A program made the translations under genes and the position numbers. The notes under the pieces were generated by a model, which was not told where the DNA came from, ran no database searches, and saw only the letters and a program-made list of their open reading frames with translations. From Sulfurovum sp. (lineage in GTDB: Bacteria; Campylobacterota; Campylobacteria; Campylobacterales; Sulfurovaceae), in contig JALTVI010000107.1 in assembly GCA_027049035.1 (NCBI GenBank), positions 73,824 through 137,823 on the forward strand: a stretch of 64,000 nt of DNA, written 5' to 3'. Shown here piece by piece: positions 51,632 to 60,621 of this stretch (its first letter is position 1; each line of letters opens with the position of its first letter).

Positions 51632-53148
51632 GCTTCTTCCTCCTGTGAAAGTGTGTGTTTGCTGTAGTACTCTGCATAGATGCCGTACCCCATGACCGTG
51701 AGCATGGGAAAGAGCGATGCAAAGGCGATCAGCCCGAAGCCGTCGATAAGCGGGTTGCGTCCTTCGATGTTCTCCGCCAGTCCCAGTCCCAGAGCGGCTA
51801 CAAGCGGTACCGTTACGGTAGAAGTGGTCACTCCGCCGCTGTCGTAAGCGATGGGGATGATGTAGTCGGGTGCAAAGTAGGTAAAGGCGATGACAAGCAG
51901 GTAGCCTGCGATGATGTAGTAGTGGATGGGATCGCCTGCGACGATGCGGTAAGCGCCCAGCGCAATACCCACTGCCACTCCCAGAGCGACGACGGCACGC
52001 AGGCGCATCTGTTTAATGCTTCCCTCACTGATCTCCTCAGCCTTGATGGCGATGGCAAGCAGGCTGGGTTCGGCCATGGTTGTCGAAAAACCGATCAGAA
52101 AGGCGAAAAGGTAGATGAGCAGGTTGTTCTTCATCGCCGTCAAATCAAAGGCGATGGTCTCACCAATGGGAAAGAGCCCCATCTCAAGCCCTACGATAAA
52201 GGCGTAGAGCCCGATGATGACCATGGCGATACCGATGAGTATCTTGTGCAGGTGTGCGACCGGCTTCTTGATGATGACATACTGAAAGAAGAAGATGACC
52301 GCCAGAATGGGCAGGACATCCTTGACTGTTGCGATCAGATCCCAGAAGATATCCTGCCACTGAAAGTGCTGTGCAGCCTTTTCGGTTTCGATGATCGCCT
52401 GTGCAAGTATGGGCAGGCTGCCGCTCTCACCCATGGCGTAGACGATAATGCCGTAGACCTGTACGAAGATCATCGGTGTCAGCGAGGCAAAGGCGATGAG
52501 CCCGAAGCCGTCGATGACGGGGTTGCGCCCCTTGATGGAGGAGGCAAGCCCGATGCCAAGGGCGGCTACAAGCGGTACGGTTACCGTCGAGGTGGTCACC
52601 CCGCCGCTGTCATACGCCAGCCCGATGATCTCTTTTGGGGCGAAGAAGGTGATGAGTACGACAAGAATATATCCGCCAATGATGTAGTAGGCGACGGGGT
52701 GCCCAAGCAGAATGCGCAGTACACCAAGCAGTATGGCAAAGCCCACCGAGAATGCTACGGTCATCCGAAGCCAGAAAGCGTCGATAAGACCGTTGCTGAT
52801 AGAGGCGGCTTTCTGGGAGATGGCAATCAGTGCCGGTTCGGCAACGGTGGTGGCAAATCCGACGGTAAAGGCAAAGAGCAGCAGCCAGAAGACTGAACCC
52901 TTTCTTGCAAAATCGACAGCCAGCCCCTCACCGATGGGGAAGATACCAAGCTCCAGGCCGCGAATGAAGAGTGCAAGCCCCACGGCGACGATGGCGAGTC
53001 CCGCTACGATGGAGAAGAGGTTGTCCGGTACGGAGCGTATGACCGCCCCCTGAAAGAGTGCCACGACAACGATGATGGGAAGCAGATCGGTGAAGGAGTT
53101 TTTCAAATCACCGGCAAATATCTTCAGGCTTGTTATCATGGGATTCAT
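51628..53148 (-). CDS. DUF1538 membrane protein with internal duplication
   Basis: 506 residues and about 14 hydrophobic stretches. It is two repeats of about 245 residues, each with [12 protein letters not shown]-type and [20 protein letters not shown] motifs (both copies nearly identical) and [21 protein letters not shown]1538 has no settled function; the glycine/Ser/Thr motif in both halves looks like an ion or solute path in an inverted-repeat transporter. It leads a cassette with a PII-like and a CBS protein. A carbon, cation or nitrogen substrate is possible. Confidence 0.88.
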   Translation of the reverse strand: MNPMITSLKIFAGDLKNSFTDLLPIIVVVALFQGAVIRSVPDNLFSIVAGLAIVAVGLALFIRGLELGIFPIGEGLAVDFARKGSVFWLLLFAFTVGFATTVAEPALIAISQKAASISNGLIDAFWLRMTVAFSVGFAILLGVLRILLGHPVAYYIIGGYILVVLITFFAPKEIIGLAYDSGGVTTSTVTVPLVAALGIGLASSIKGRNPVIDGFGLIAFASLTPMIFVQVYGIIVYAMGESGSLPILAQAIIETEKAAQHFQWQDIFWDLIATVKDVLPILAVIFFFQYVIIKKPVAHLHKILIGIAMVIIGLYAFIVGLEMGLFPIGETIAFDLTAMKNNLLIYLFAFLIGFSTTMAEPSLLAIAIKAEEISEGSIKQMRLRAVVALGVAVGIALGAYRIVAGDPIHYYIIAGYLLVIAFTYFAPDYIIPIAYDSGGVTTSTVTVPLVAALGLGLAENIEGRNPLIDGFGLIAFASLFPMLTVMGYGIYAEYYSKHTLSQEEEA

Positions 53149-53256
53149 TATAGCCTACTCTGCGCTTTGGACGATTAAATACCGAGGATTGGCCATTCTT
53201 TGCGCTTGCGGTGTTACCTTTTTGGTGCGGTCCATAATGGCCGCCGTGTAGATACG

Positions 53257-54387
53257 CTAAAAGCGGTATGTTTCATACTTCAGCGGTTTGAAGCGGGAGA
53301 GTTCACTGTGGTTCTGAAGGTGCAGTGCTTTAAGCCCCGCCTGGCTGACTCTTCTTACGCCCAGCACCAGTGTCAGGGTATCTCCCTTTTGCAGTCTTAC
53401 AGGATAGTGCAGCCTCTTTTTGCCGTAGATGAGAGAGTCTTTGAGTGTTTGGGTCGCCTCCCACGGCAGGGTCTCTTTCCCCTCTTTTCCGAATATTCGT
53501 GTAAATACGGCAGGCGGGAGTGCTGTCTCTTTGCCGTCGCGTTTGAGAGTGACCTTGAGTACCCCCTCACGATAAGCCTGTCCGAAGAGTGCATGGTTGG
53601 CATGGTTGATAATGGTGATGTCAAATCCGTCTGCGCGTTTGCTGACATTGAAATCGATGTACTTTCCCAGTGCTTCAGTCATGTTATGTATGCCGGCAAT
53701 ACCGTGGTAGGCATGGGTTTTTGTCTCCTTAAGTGTGACTTTCGTTCCCGGGACTTGAGGCATATGGCAGCTGATGCAGGTCTCTTTGTCTTTTTTGTCG
53801 ATGAGTGCATCGAGCATGACAATGTCAAAACCGTGCCCGTTGTCGGATTGGGCGTGGCACCCCATGCAGACATTGCCGTTGTAGTAGTTCTCATTGTCGT
53901 AGTTGATTTTGTGGTAGGGGGAGTTTTCGACACTTCTATTGAGCCCGAACCAGGAGGTATGGGTTTGGAAGTGTGCGATGCCGGAGCCCTTTTTGGATGC
54001 TTCGGCGGTAAAGAATTCGCGTGTTTTTCCTGTCGTGATGTTGATGTTGGCAGTATCGTTTTGCTGAACGTAGTCTATGGTATGGCAGTAGACGCAGGAG
54101 ATAGGCTCCTCTTTCTGGATGCCGTTTTCTGTAAGAACGCCCTTTTTCAGTGCCTCTTTGTCTGAGGGAGAGTGGCACTTGGCACAGGTGTACCCCTGTT
54201 TGCTTTTTGGCATCAGCTTCCACCATGCACTGTGGACCGGGTCGTTGAATACCGAAGCCTTTCTGTGTGCGGAGTCGTAGTATTCACCGTAGATTGTCGG
54301 ATGGCACTGTTTGCAGACGATACTTGTTGCCGAGGCGCCGATGAGCGAAGCGGTGGCCAGCAGAGGGAACAGCAGAATTGGCTTCAT
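53257..54387 (-). CDS. Pentaheme cytochrome c
   Basis: 376 residues. Signal peptide (LLFPLLATASLIGASA) and five CxxCH heme sites: CKQCH, CAKCH, CVYCH, CMGCH and CISCH, all in the first 210 residues. The remaining third is heme-free and beta-rich, unlike NrfA. The spacing suggests a cytochrome c554-like electron carrier in the periplasm. It is near a porin/FMN cluster but read the other way. Substrate and partner unknown. Confidence 0.88.
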   Translation of the reverse strand: MKPILLFPLLATASLIGASATSIVCKQCHPTIYGEYYDSAHRKASVFNDPVHSAWWKLMPKSKQGYTCAKCHSPSDKEALKKGVLTENGIQKEEPISCVYCHTIDYVQQNDTANINITTGKTREFFTAEASKKGSGIAHFQTHTSWFGLNRSVENSPYHKINYDNENYYNGNVCMGCHAQSDNGHGFDIVMLDALIDKKDKETCISCHMPQVPGTKVTLKETKTHAYHGIAGIHNMTEALGKYIDFNVSKRADGFDITIINHANHALFGQAYREGVLKVTLKRDGKETALPPAVFTRIFGKEGKETLPWEATQTLKDSLIYGKKRLHYPVRLQKGDTLTLVLGVRRVSQAGLKALHLQNHSELSRFKPLKYETYRF

Positions 54388-54501
54388 AATATCTTCCTAT
54401 CTATGTTATTGGCATATATTATAGTGATTGTAGATAAAAGTCGGAAGTATCTATAGAAGTTGAGCTATGAGGAGGCATTGTGCCTCCTTGAAAGGATAGA
54501 G

Positions 54502-54741
54502 TCAAATGTTTGCCAATGTACCTATGAGCTGTGAGAGATAGGTACAGCAGCGTCTCTTTTGGTGTTGCTGTGCATATCGGTAAAGCACTACAAGGGAAGT
54601 GGCGCTTTTATATGCCTCAAGACGGATGATGTAGTGTTCTAGGAGTGCAGGATTCTCCTCATCTATGGCACGGTAGAGATTCTGCTGCATCACTGCTTCA
54701 AGGGTAATGGGAGTCTGTTTTACAGAAATAGGGGATGTCAT
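54502..54741 (-). CDS. Small hypothetical protein
   Basis: 79 residues, soluble and helical. It starts MTSPISVKQTP after AAGGAAGAAAA; the frame open to 54810 has no site. No signal, no motif beyond a Cys pair (RRCCTY). I do not recognise it. Leftward, ahead of the pentaheme cytochrome and divergent from the porin. Confidence 0.55.
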   Translation of the reverse strand: MTSPISVKQTPITLEAVMQQNLYRAIDEENPALLEHYIIRLEAYKSATSLVVLYRYAQQHQKRRCCTYLSQLIGTLANI

Positions 54742-54887
54742 TTTTCTTCCTTTTTGATAATTGATTTCAAATTGTATCCGGTTAAACCTTAAAACAATAA
54801 CAGTTATCAATATAATTTTGCTTTAAGAAAAGTTTCTGTACATTACGAATCTGATAATAAATATCAAAACAATTACAAGGAAAAACA

Positions 54888-56126
54888 ATGAAAAAGACAA
54901 CATGGACACTGAGTTTGGCAGCCATTCTGGCTACAGGAGCGACAGCGGCAACACTGGAAGAGAGAGTAGCGGCACTGGAGGCGCAGAACGAAACACTGAC
55001 AGAAGAGGTGCTGGCTACACAGACGGGCGGTTTTACGCTGGTCGATACGGAGAAGACCTACAACGGTATGGGACCTGCGGCATCGAAGGTTTACTACTCC
55101 AAAAATCCGCTCTCCATCGGCGGATACGGTGAGATGTACTATGCCAATCCGGACAATGGGGATGACTATGCGGATGTCTACCGCTTTGTCACCTACTTCG
55201 GATACAAGTTCTCCGATAATGTCATCCTCAACGCCGAGGTAGAGTTCGAGCACGGTGCCAATGCAGATGCCGGTGGAGAAGTTGCCATTGAGTTTATGTA
55301 CCTTGACTTCCTCTGGAAGGAGGAGATCAACTTCAGAGTAGGTAACCTGCTTGTACCTATGGGGCTTGTCAATCTCAGACATGAACCGATTCTGTTCAAT
55401 ACGGTGCAGCGTCCGGAGGTGGAGCAGAAGCTGCTTCCAAGTACCTGGCAGGAGAATGGTGCGTTGATCTATGGACAGTTTAGTGATATTGGTATCTCCT
55501 ATACTATCGGAATGATCAATGCACTAAATCTCAACAACGACGATACACGCAATGCATCCAACGGTTGGATCCGCTCCGGAAGACTGGGTTCGAGTGCAAA
55601 AGCATCCTTCGAGCCAGCCTTTGTAGGACGACTGGACTATACAGGAGTGAACGGACTGCTGGTAGGAGCCTCGGTCTATTACGGAAACGCTTCCAACCTC
55701 AAAGATGACCCGACCGATGTCTCAGGCACCAATGCAACGATGTTCGACATTCACGCAAACTACGAAAACGGTCCGTTCAGAGCCTACGGACTCTATACGC
55801 AGACGACACTGAGCGGTGCGGAGAAGATCGGTAGTGGGGCTGCAGAGAAGGCAAGCGGCTACTACGTCAACCTCTCCTACGATATCGATTCTCTGACCGG
55901 GCTTGGCTACAAGATGCCGCTCTTCGTGCAGTATGAGGATTTCAACCCGGTTGCCTCTACCGTCGATGGTCTGAATGAAGACAAGTATAAGACAAAAACG
56001 ACTACAATCGGTGCAAACTTCTTCCCTGCCGACCAGGTAGTGCTGAAGGCTGATTATGCGCAAAAGAAGGTTAGCGGAAGAGACGATGAGAACATCTTCT
56101 CTCTGGGCCTTGGATTTGTCTTTTAA
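54888..56126 (+). CDS. Outer membrane porin-like protein
   Basis: 412 residues. Signal peptide (WTLSLAAILATGATA), a short coiled coil (LEERVAALEAQNETLTEEV), then a beta-barrel of alternating strands with SIGGYGEMYYA, EVEFEHGANADAGGEV, RVGNLLVPMGLVNLRHEP and a C-terminal Phe (FSLGLGFVF). It resembles phosphate-selective porin O/P-type proteins. It heads a co-directed group with the FMN-binding and two membrane proteins (gaps 12 and 3 bases), so the porin may pass a substrate or exclude one for that module. Confidence 0.85.
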   Translation: MKKTTWTLSLAAILATGATAATLEERVAALEAQNETLTEEVLATQTGGFTLVDTEKTYNGMGPAASKVYYSKNPLSIGGYGEMYYANPDNGDDYADVYRFVTYFGYKFSDNVILNAEVEFEHGANADAGGEVAIEFMYLDFLWKEEINFRVGNLLVPMGLVNLRHEPILFNTVQRPEVEQKLLPSTWQENGALIYGQFSDIGISYTIGMINALNLNNDDTRNASNGWIRSGRLGSSAKASFEPAFVGRLDYTGVNGLLVGASVYYGNASNLKDDPTDVSGTNATMFDIHANYENGPFRAYGLYTQTTLSGAEKIGSGAAEKASGYYVNLSYDIDSLTGLGYKMPLFVQYEDFNPVASTVDGLNEDKYKTKTTTIGANFFPADQVVLKADYAQKKVSGRDDENIFSLGLGFVF

Positions 56127-56138
56127 CCGGAGGTGTTG

Positions 56139-56669
56139 ATGAAAAAGGTTCTGCTTGCGGCGCTGCTGCTTGGTTTTGGTGCACACACACTTGATGCGAA
56201 GGTCAATACAAAGGTGGAGCAGGCTGTCAAAGGCAGCTTCGCCAAGGTGGATACCATAGAGCCAAAGCGGCTCATTTTGACCAAAACGCAGTTTGCAAAG
56301 GTGCAGAAGGCTGCCAGAGCGAAGCTTGCAACGAAGGTCTATCGCTACTATGAATTCAAAAGCGGCGGCAAGGTTGTCGGCTACGGCGTACTCATCGCTA
56401 GAAAGGTGCGTACCAAGAAAGCGACGGTGTTGTATGCCTTTGCTCCCGACGGGACGTTGAAGTTTGCCGAAATTATGGCGTTTGGCGAGCCGCCCGAGTA
56501 TATCCCCAACGACACCTGGATGGGACAGTTCAAACAGAAGCCAAAAACCGCCCAGCTGAAGATGGGCAGCGATGTCCCTACGATCAGCGGCGCGACGCTT
56601 TCGGCACGCAGCATTACCGACGGTGCCCGCATCGCACGGGCCATTTTCCAGCAGGCGATCAAGCACTAA
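56139..56669 (+). CDS. FMN-binding domain protein (ApbE substrate)
   Basis: 176 residues. Signal peptide (KVLLAALLLGFGAHTLDA) and one FMN-binding domain. DVPTISGAT (145-153) followed by LSARS fits the flavinylation motif, with Thr153 as the acceptor of covalent FMN, the chemistry done by ApbE. A second element, GKVVGYGVLIARK, is usual for this fold. It acts outside the cytoplasm as a one-electron carrier. ApbE is encoded 940 bases further on. Start ATG 56139 is five bases after CGGAGG. Confidence 0.92.
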   Translation: MKKVLLAALLLGFGAHTLDAKVNTKVEQAVKGSFAKVDTIEPKRLILTKTQFAKVQKAARAKLATKVYRYYEFKSGGKVVGYGVLIARKVRTKKATVLYAFAPDGTLKFAEIMAFGEPPEYIPNDTWMGQFKQKPKTAQLKMGSDVPTISGATLSARSITDGARIARAIFQQAIKH

Positions 56670-56672
56670 ATT

Positions 56673-57146
56673 ATGAAATTTCTTGTCTCAAAAGATACCT
56701 CTCCCACACCGCTGCTTCGGCAGCTGATGATCGCCGTCACTATAGCGATGCTGCTCTACCTGCTGCTTGATGTGCTGCTGCACGGCTACTTGATAGGTTT
56801 GAGCCCGCAGGCGGCTGCACAAACACTTTATGGAAACGAAGAGGCGTTTGTCGAGCCGATACTCTTTGAGAGTCTGCTGCTGCAGGTGCACATCGACCTT
56901 TTTATGGCACTCGTTTCACTACTGATAGTTGTCTCTATCTACCTGCGTATGAAACACAAAGAGTCGGTGCGCAAAGGTATGCTGCACTCTCTCTTTTTGG
57001 CTGCTCTTGCCGCACCGCTGCTGCTGGTTGCCGCCTACTTCAACGGCAGTTTCTGGCTTTATGGCTGGGTGGGTGCCTTTTTTGTCTGGCATCTGTTGGC
57101 TCTTTTTGTGGGGACAGTTGCACTCAAAAGGCTGCTTGCGTCATGA
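56673..57146 (+). CDS. Four-helix membrane protein of the FMN module, unknown
   Basis: 157 residues with four hydrophobic helices: IAVTIAMLLYLLLDVLLHGY, IDLFMALVSLLIVVSIYL, LFLAALAAPLLLVAAYF and FFVWHLLALFVGTVAL. Membrane His occur in LLHGYL, QVHIDLF and FVWHLLAL, so b-heme or quinone binding is possible. It is 3 bases after the FMN-binding gene and overlaps the next by 4. No family recognised. Confidence 0.7.
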   Translation: MKFLVSKDTSPTPLLRQLMIAVTIAMLLYLLLDVLLHGYLIGLSPQAAAQTLYGNEEAFVEPILFESLLLQVHIDLFMALVSLLIVVSIYLRMKHKESVRKGMLHSLFLAALAAPLLLVAAYFNGSFWLYGWVGAFFVWHLLALFVGTVALKRLLAS

Positions 57147-57592
57147 AACGCTACCCGCGCTACCGCATTCCGATCGGCTACTTGCTGCTCTTTGCCTTTT
57201 TCATCGTTGCAAGCGGTATTTGGCTCTTTTTGTTGCCGCAGGGATTGTCGGAAACAGGGAGTCTGAATGCTGCACTGCGCCAGCTTGGCCAAAGCCCCGC
57301 AGCCAAAAGCTGGCAGCAGTTTATAGAGATTGCCACACCGCACCTTTTTGCAATGGGTGCGCTTATTTTCATCGTTGCACACTTTCTGCTCTTTGGCACC
57401 AGAGTCTCACGCCACTTTTCGATGAGCTTGACATTGTGGCTCTACATAGCCGCGTTAGCGGACATCTTTGCCTACGCGCTTATTATCGCAGGCATTGTGA
57501 CAGGCGGATGGATAAAACTGGCAGCACTTGCCATATTCGCACTGCTTTTCCTGATACTGCTTGGTGCAGTCACCGTCTCACTCTCCCAATAA
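57143..57592 (+). CDS. Second four-helix membrane protein of the FMN module, unknown
   Basis: 149 residues, four helices: GYLLLFAFFIVASGIWLFLL, PHLFAMGALIFIVAHFLLFG, LWLYIAALADIFAYALIIAG and LAIFALLFLILLGAVTV. His in TPHLFAMG and VAHFLLFG are 12 residues apart across the same helix, a spacing that would suit ligands near both sides of a membrane. It starts on the previous gene (ATGA overlap). Probably forms a pair with it. Not recognised. Confidence 0.7.
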   Translation: MKRYPRYRIPIGYLLLFAFFIVASGIWLFLLPQGLSETGSLNAALRQLGQSPAAKSWQQFIEIATPHLFAMGALIFIVAHFLLFGTRVSRHFSMSLTLWLYIAALADIFAYALIIAGIVTGGWIKLAALAIFALLFLILLGAVTVSLSQ

Positions 57593-57607
57593 CCAATACG
57601 CCAATCA

Positions 57608-58561
57608 CTACCGCTTCAGCGGCTCTTTCACTCTCCATACCATACGCACCAGCTTCTCCCAGTTCCCGTCAATAATCCACCCGTTTGGTTCGACAAGGAT
57701 GTACCCGATATCGGGATGGTGTTTCAAAAAGGCAAGCGCCTTTGCTTTAGGCATAACCGAAACGGCGGTGGCGTAGGCGTCTATTTTGCTGTTGTCTGAA
57801 TGGGTAAAGAGGGTAACGGAGACAAAGGCTTTCCCCTGCGAAGCGCTTTTGGGGTCGATGAGGTGGTGTTCGCTCGGTTTGGTCGCGTAGCGGCGGTAGG
57901 TGCCGGAGGTGGAGACGGCGAGGTCAGCAATGAGACTGTGTGCAGTAGCGAATGTCGTTTCGGAAAACGGAGATTGTATGGCCACTTCGCAAGGCCCGAT
58001 GCAGCGGATGTCGCCGCTGAGTGCAATGCGTCCTTTGGTGGTGTTGTGCTCAAGCAGGAGATCGGCCCCACTGTCGACGGCGAACCCTTTCCCCATTCCG
58101 CCAAGGTCGATGATGATGCCAGTATCACTTCGTATGGTATTATCCTCTATGTGGATGCCCCCGATGTTGCGTTTGGCGTGAGTGAGTGCTTCTTTGGTAG
58201 GGGAAGCGGGGTGCGCTTCACCAAAGTGATAGAGTGCTTTGGTGATGGAGCCGATGGTGACATCGAAGTAGCCGCCGGTATCACGGTAGTAGGCTTTTGC
58301 TTCTCTCAGTGCCTTGGCAAGTGCGGCATCTTCGATGGGAGCGTGGGTATGGTTGAGGGTGTAGAGGGAAGCATTTGTATCGAAGGTGGATAGGGAGCGC
58401 TCCAGCGCGGCGATGCGTTCGAAGGTTTTCGATGCAAGGGTATTGGCGCTTTGGGGGAGCGTGATGGTGGCATAGGTACCCATCAGTACACGGGTGCGTG
58501 TCAACATAGGTTCCGCTGCAAGCAGTGTTGCAGCAAACGCCAATAGAAGCGGCAGTCGCAT
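57608..58561 (-). CDS. apbE: FAD:protein FMN transferase ApbE
   Basis: 317 residues. Signal peptide LPLLLAFAATLLAAEP (so periplasmic), TRVLMGTYATITLP, GYFDVTIG, IIDLGGMGKGFAVDSGADLL (FAD and Mg site), RYATKPSEHHLIDPKS and KIDAYATAVSVM. It attaches FMN to Thr of substrate proteins, presumably the FMN-binding protein at 56139. It starts on the DUF255 stop (TGATG), so the two are coupled, and converges on the membrane-protein genes. Confidence 0.94.
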   Translation of the reverse strand: MRLPLLLAFAATLLAAEPMLTRTRVLMGTYATITLPQSANTLASKTFERIAALERSLSTFDTNASLYTLNHTHAPIEDAALAKALREAKAYYRDTGGYFDVTIGSITKALYHFGEAHPASPTKEALTHAKRNIGGIHIEDNTIRSDTGIIIDLGGMGKGFAVDSGADLLLEHNTTKGRIALSGDIRCIGPCEVAIQSPFSETTFATAHSLIADLAVSTSGTYRRYATKPSEHHLIDPKSASQGKAFVSVTLFTHSDNSKIDAYATAVSVMPKAKALAFLKHHPDIGYILVEPNGWIIDGNWEKLVRMVWRVKEPLKR

Positions 58562-60507
58562 CACTTCTGCTGGCGCTTTTGGAGCACTTCGTGTACGCCT
58601 GTAAAATCCTTTTCGTGTCCGAAGCAGGCGGAGGTGTTGCAGATCATAAAGCCATCGTTGGTGTCGGTGCGCAGTAGGCTGAAAGGGTAGGGTAGCGTGT
58701 CGAGCTCTGCGATGTGCGGCTGCAGTTTCTCCTCTTTGGCTTTGATGATGACATCGTCCAGCAGATAGCGGATGACCATTTTGCTGAGCTTGGGTGTAGA
58801 GATGGGCTGGCGCATCACGTCGTAGGAGTGTATCTCAAGCGACTTGAAGACGAACTTTTTGTAGACAGAATCGACAAGTGAAGAGATGGAATGCAAGAGC
58901 CCGACCATTGTGGCAAGCGAAGAGGGGTAGGAGCTGTCGTGAATCTCCGCATCGGTCTCGAATTCGCCGCGCGAGAATTTCCAAATGCCGTTTTGGTAGA
59001 ACTTTTCGATCGCGGCGTTTGTCAGCTTTTGTGCGACGATGAGGTGGGTTTCATCGAGCGTACTCTCATACGCTTCGATGAGCGCTTCGCCAAGGTAGGC
59101 GTAGTCTTCCAAAAAGGCGTGGATCTTCGGTTTTTTGCCAACGAGTGTGGAGTGAAAGAGCTGCGAGTTGGGGTACATTGTCTCAAGCAGCCGCTGCAGC
59201 GCCTCTTTGGCCGGTTTGAGATACTTTGTATCGACTCTGGAAGCTCTGAAGAGAGCGGTGATCATCATCGCGTTCCATGATGTGATGACCTTTTTGTCAA
59301 TGAAGGGGTAGACGCGCTTCTCTTCCCTGCGCTTTTTGAGTGCGGCGATGGCTTCGTCGTAGTAGGGAATCGCTTCGGTACTCTCCGGCGAATCGACACG
59401 TACGATGTTCTTGCCTTCGAAGTTGCCATCAGGTGTGATGTGTAGCGCTTTGGCAAGTGCTTCGTGCTCCTTTTTGGGAATGCCAGCTTTGGCAAAAGAC
59501 TTGAGTGCCTTTTCGTAGGTGTAGACGAAGTATTTCCCCTCTTCACCTTCGGTATCGGCGTCACTTGCGGAGTAGAAGAGATGTTCTTCGCGCATCTTTT
59601 CCAGCATAAAATAGAGTGTCTCAAAGGCGACTTTTTTGAAGAAGTCGTCGCCTGTGACGTGATAGGCTTTGAGGTAGACGCTGCTTAAATGCGCATTGTC
59701 GTAGGTCATCTTCTCAAAGTGCGGAACCAGCCAGCTGTCATCGGTGGCGTAGCGGCAGAAGCCGCCGTCGACGAGGTCACGCAGACCCCCTTTTGCCATT
59801 GCAATAAGGGAGAAGGTAGCCATATCGAGTGCTTCCTTGCTGCCGGTGAGTTTGTGCAGGTCAAGCAGCAGGTCGAGTGTGGAGGCTTGTGGAAACTTGG
59901 GGGCCTTGTTGAAGCCGCCCTCTCTGCGGTCGAAGAGCTGTCCTGCCTGTTCAATGTATCGGCCGATGATACTGTTGTCAAGCTTTGTCGCCTGTATCTT
60001 GTCCTTGTCGGGGTTGAGATGTTTGAGCACCTTCTCCGCCTCTTCGACAAGCGGCCCCTTTTCGTTTTTGTACTTGTCGGCAATGACTTCCAGAAGCGTG
60101 GGGAAGCTCATCATCCCGTAGCGGGGTTCTGGCGGAATGTAGGTTGCCGAGTAGAAGGGTTTGAGCTCTTCTGTCAGAAAGATGGAGGCCGGCCAGCCTC
60201 CCGGACGTCCGTTCATCAGTTGGTAGACCTCCTGGAAGTGCTTGTCGATGTCGGGGCGCTCTTCACGGTCGACCTTGACGGCGACAAAGTGTCTGTTGAG
60301 AATTTCGGCTGTCTTTGCATCCTGGAACGACTCTTTTTCCATGACATGGCACCAGTGGCAGGAGCTGTAGCCGATGCTCAAAAAGATGGGTTTGTGCTCT
60401 TTTTGCGCCTTTTCGAAAGCCTCTTCTCCCCATGGGTACCAGTCGACAGGGTTGTCGGCATGCTGCTGCAGGTAGGGCGAGTGTTCGTTTTTGAGATGGT
60501 TGGACAT
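58561..60507 (-). CDS. DUF255 thioredoxin-like protein (YyaL/SPATA20 family)
   Basis: 648 residues. N-terminal thioredoxin-like domain: [41 protein letters not shown] (CHWC pair), [12 protein letters not shown], and [15 protein letters not shown]. The rest is an alpha/alpha barrel ([44 protein letters not shown]) as in N-acylglucosamine epimerase-like proteins. The function is unknown. Start 60507 is chosen because the family begins there. No signal peptide is seen. It is coupled to apbE and divergent from dsbD. Confidence 0.9.
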   Translation of the reverse strand: MSNHLKNEHSPYLQQHADNPVDWYPWGEEAFEKAQKEHKPIFLSIGYSSCHWCHVMEKESFQDAKTAEILNRHFVAVKVDREERPDIDKHFQEVYQLMNGRPGGWPASIFLTEELKPFYSATYIPPEPRYGMMSFPTLLEVIADKYKNEKGPLVEEAEKVLKHLNPDKDKIQATKLDNSIIGRYIEQAGQLFDRREGGFNKAPKFPQASTLDLLLDLHKLTGSKEALDMATFSLIAMAKGGLRDLVDGGFCRYATDDSWLVPHFEKMTYDNAHLSSVYLKAYHVTGDDFFKKVAFETLYFMLEKMREEHLFYSASDADTEGEEGKYFVYTYEKALKSFAKAGIPKKEHEALAKALHITPDGNFEGKNIVRVDSPESTEAIPYYDEAIAALKKRREEKRVYPFIDKKVITSWNAMMITALFRASRVDTKYLKPAKEALQRLLETMYPNSQLFHSTLVGKKPKIHAFLEDYAYLGEALIEAYESTLDETHLIVAQKLTNAAIEKFYQNGIWKFSRGEFETDAEIHDSSYPSSLATMVGLLHSISSLVDSVYKKFVFKSLEIHSYDVMRQPISTPKLSKMVIRYLLDDVIIKAKEEKLQPHIAELDTLPYPFSLLRTDTNDGFMICNTSACFGHEKDFTGVHEVLQKRQQK

Positions 60508-60621
60508 GGTTGTTGGCCTCATGTAAATAAATAGTTAACGCATTTTTGCTAATATTACACAGCGTCTACACGGATAGTAGCATACAATGCCTATATAAAA
60601 ATTTATTTACAGAGAGTAACA

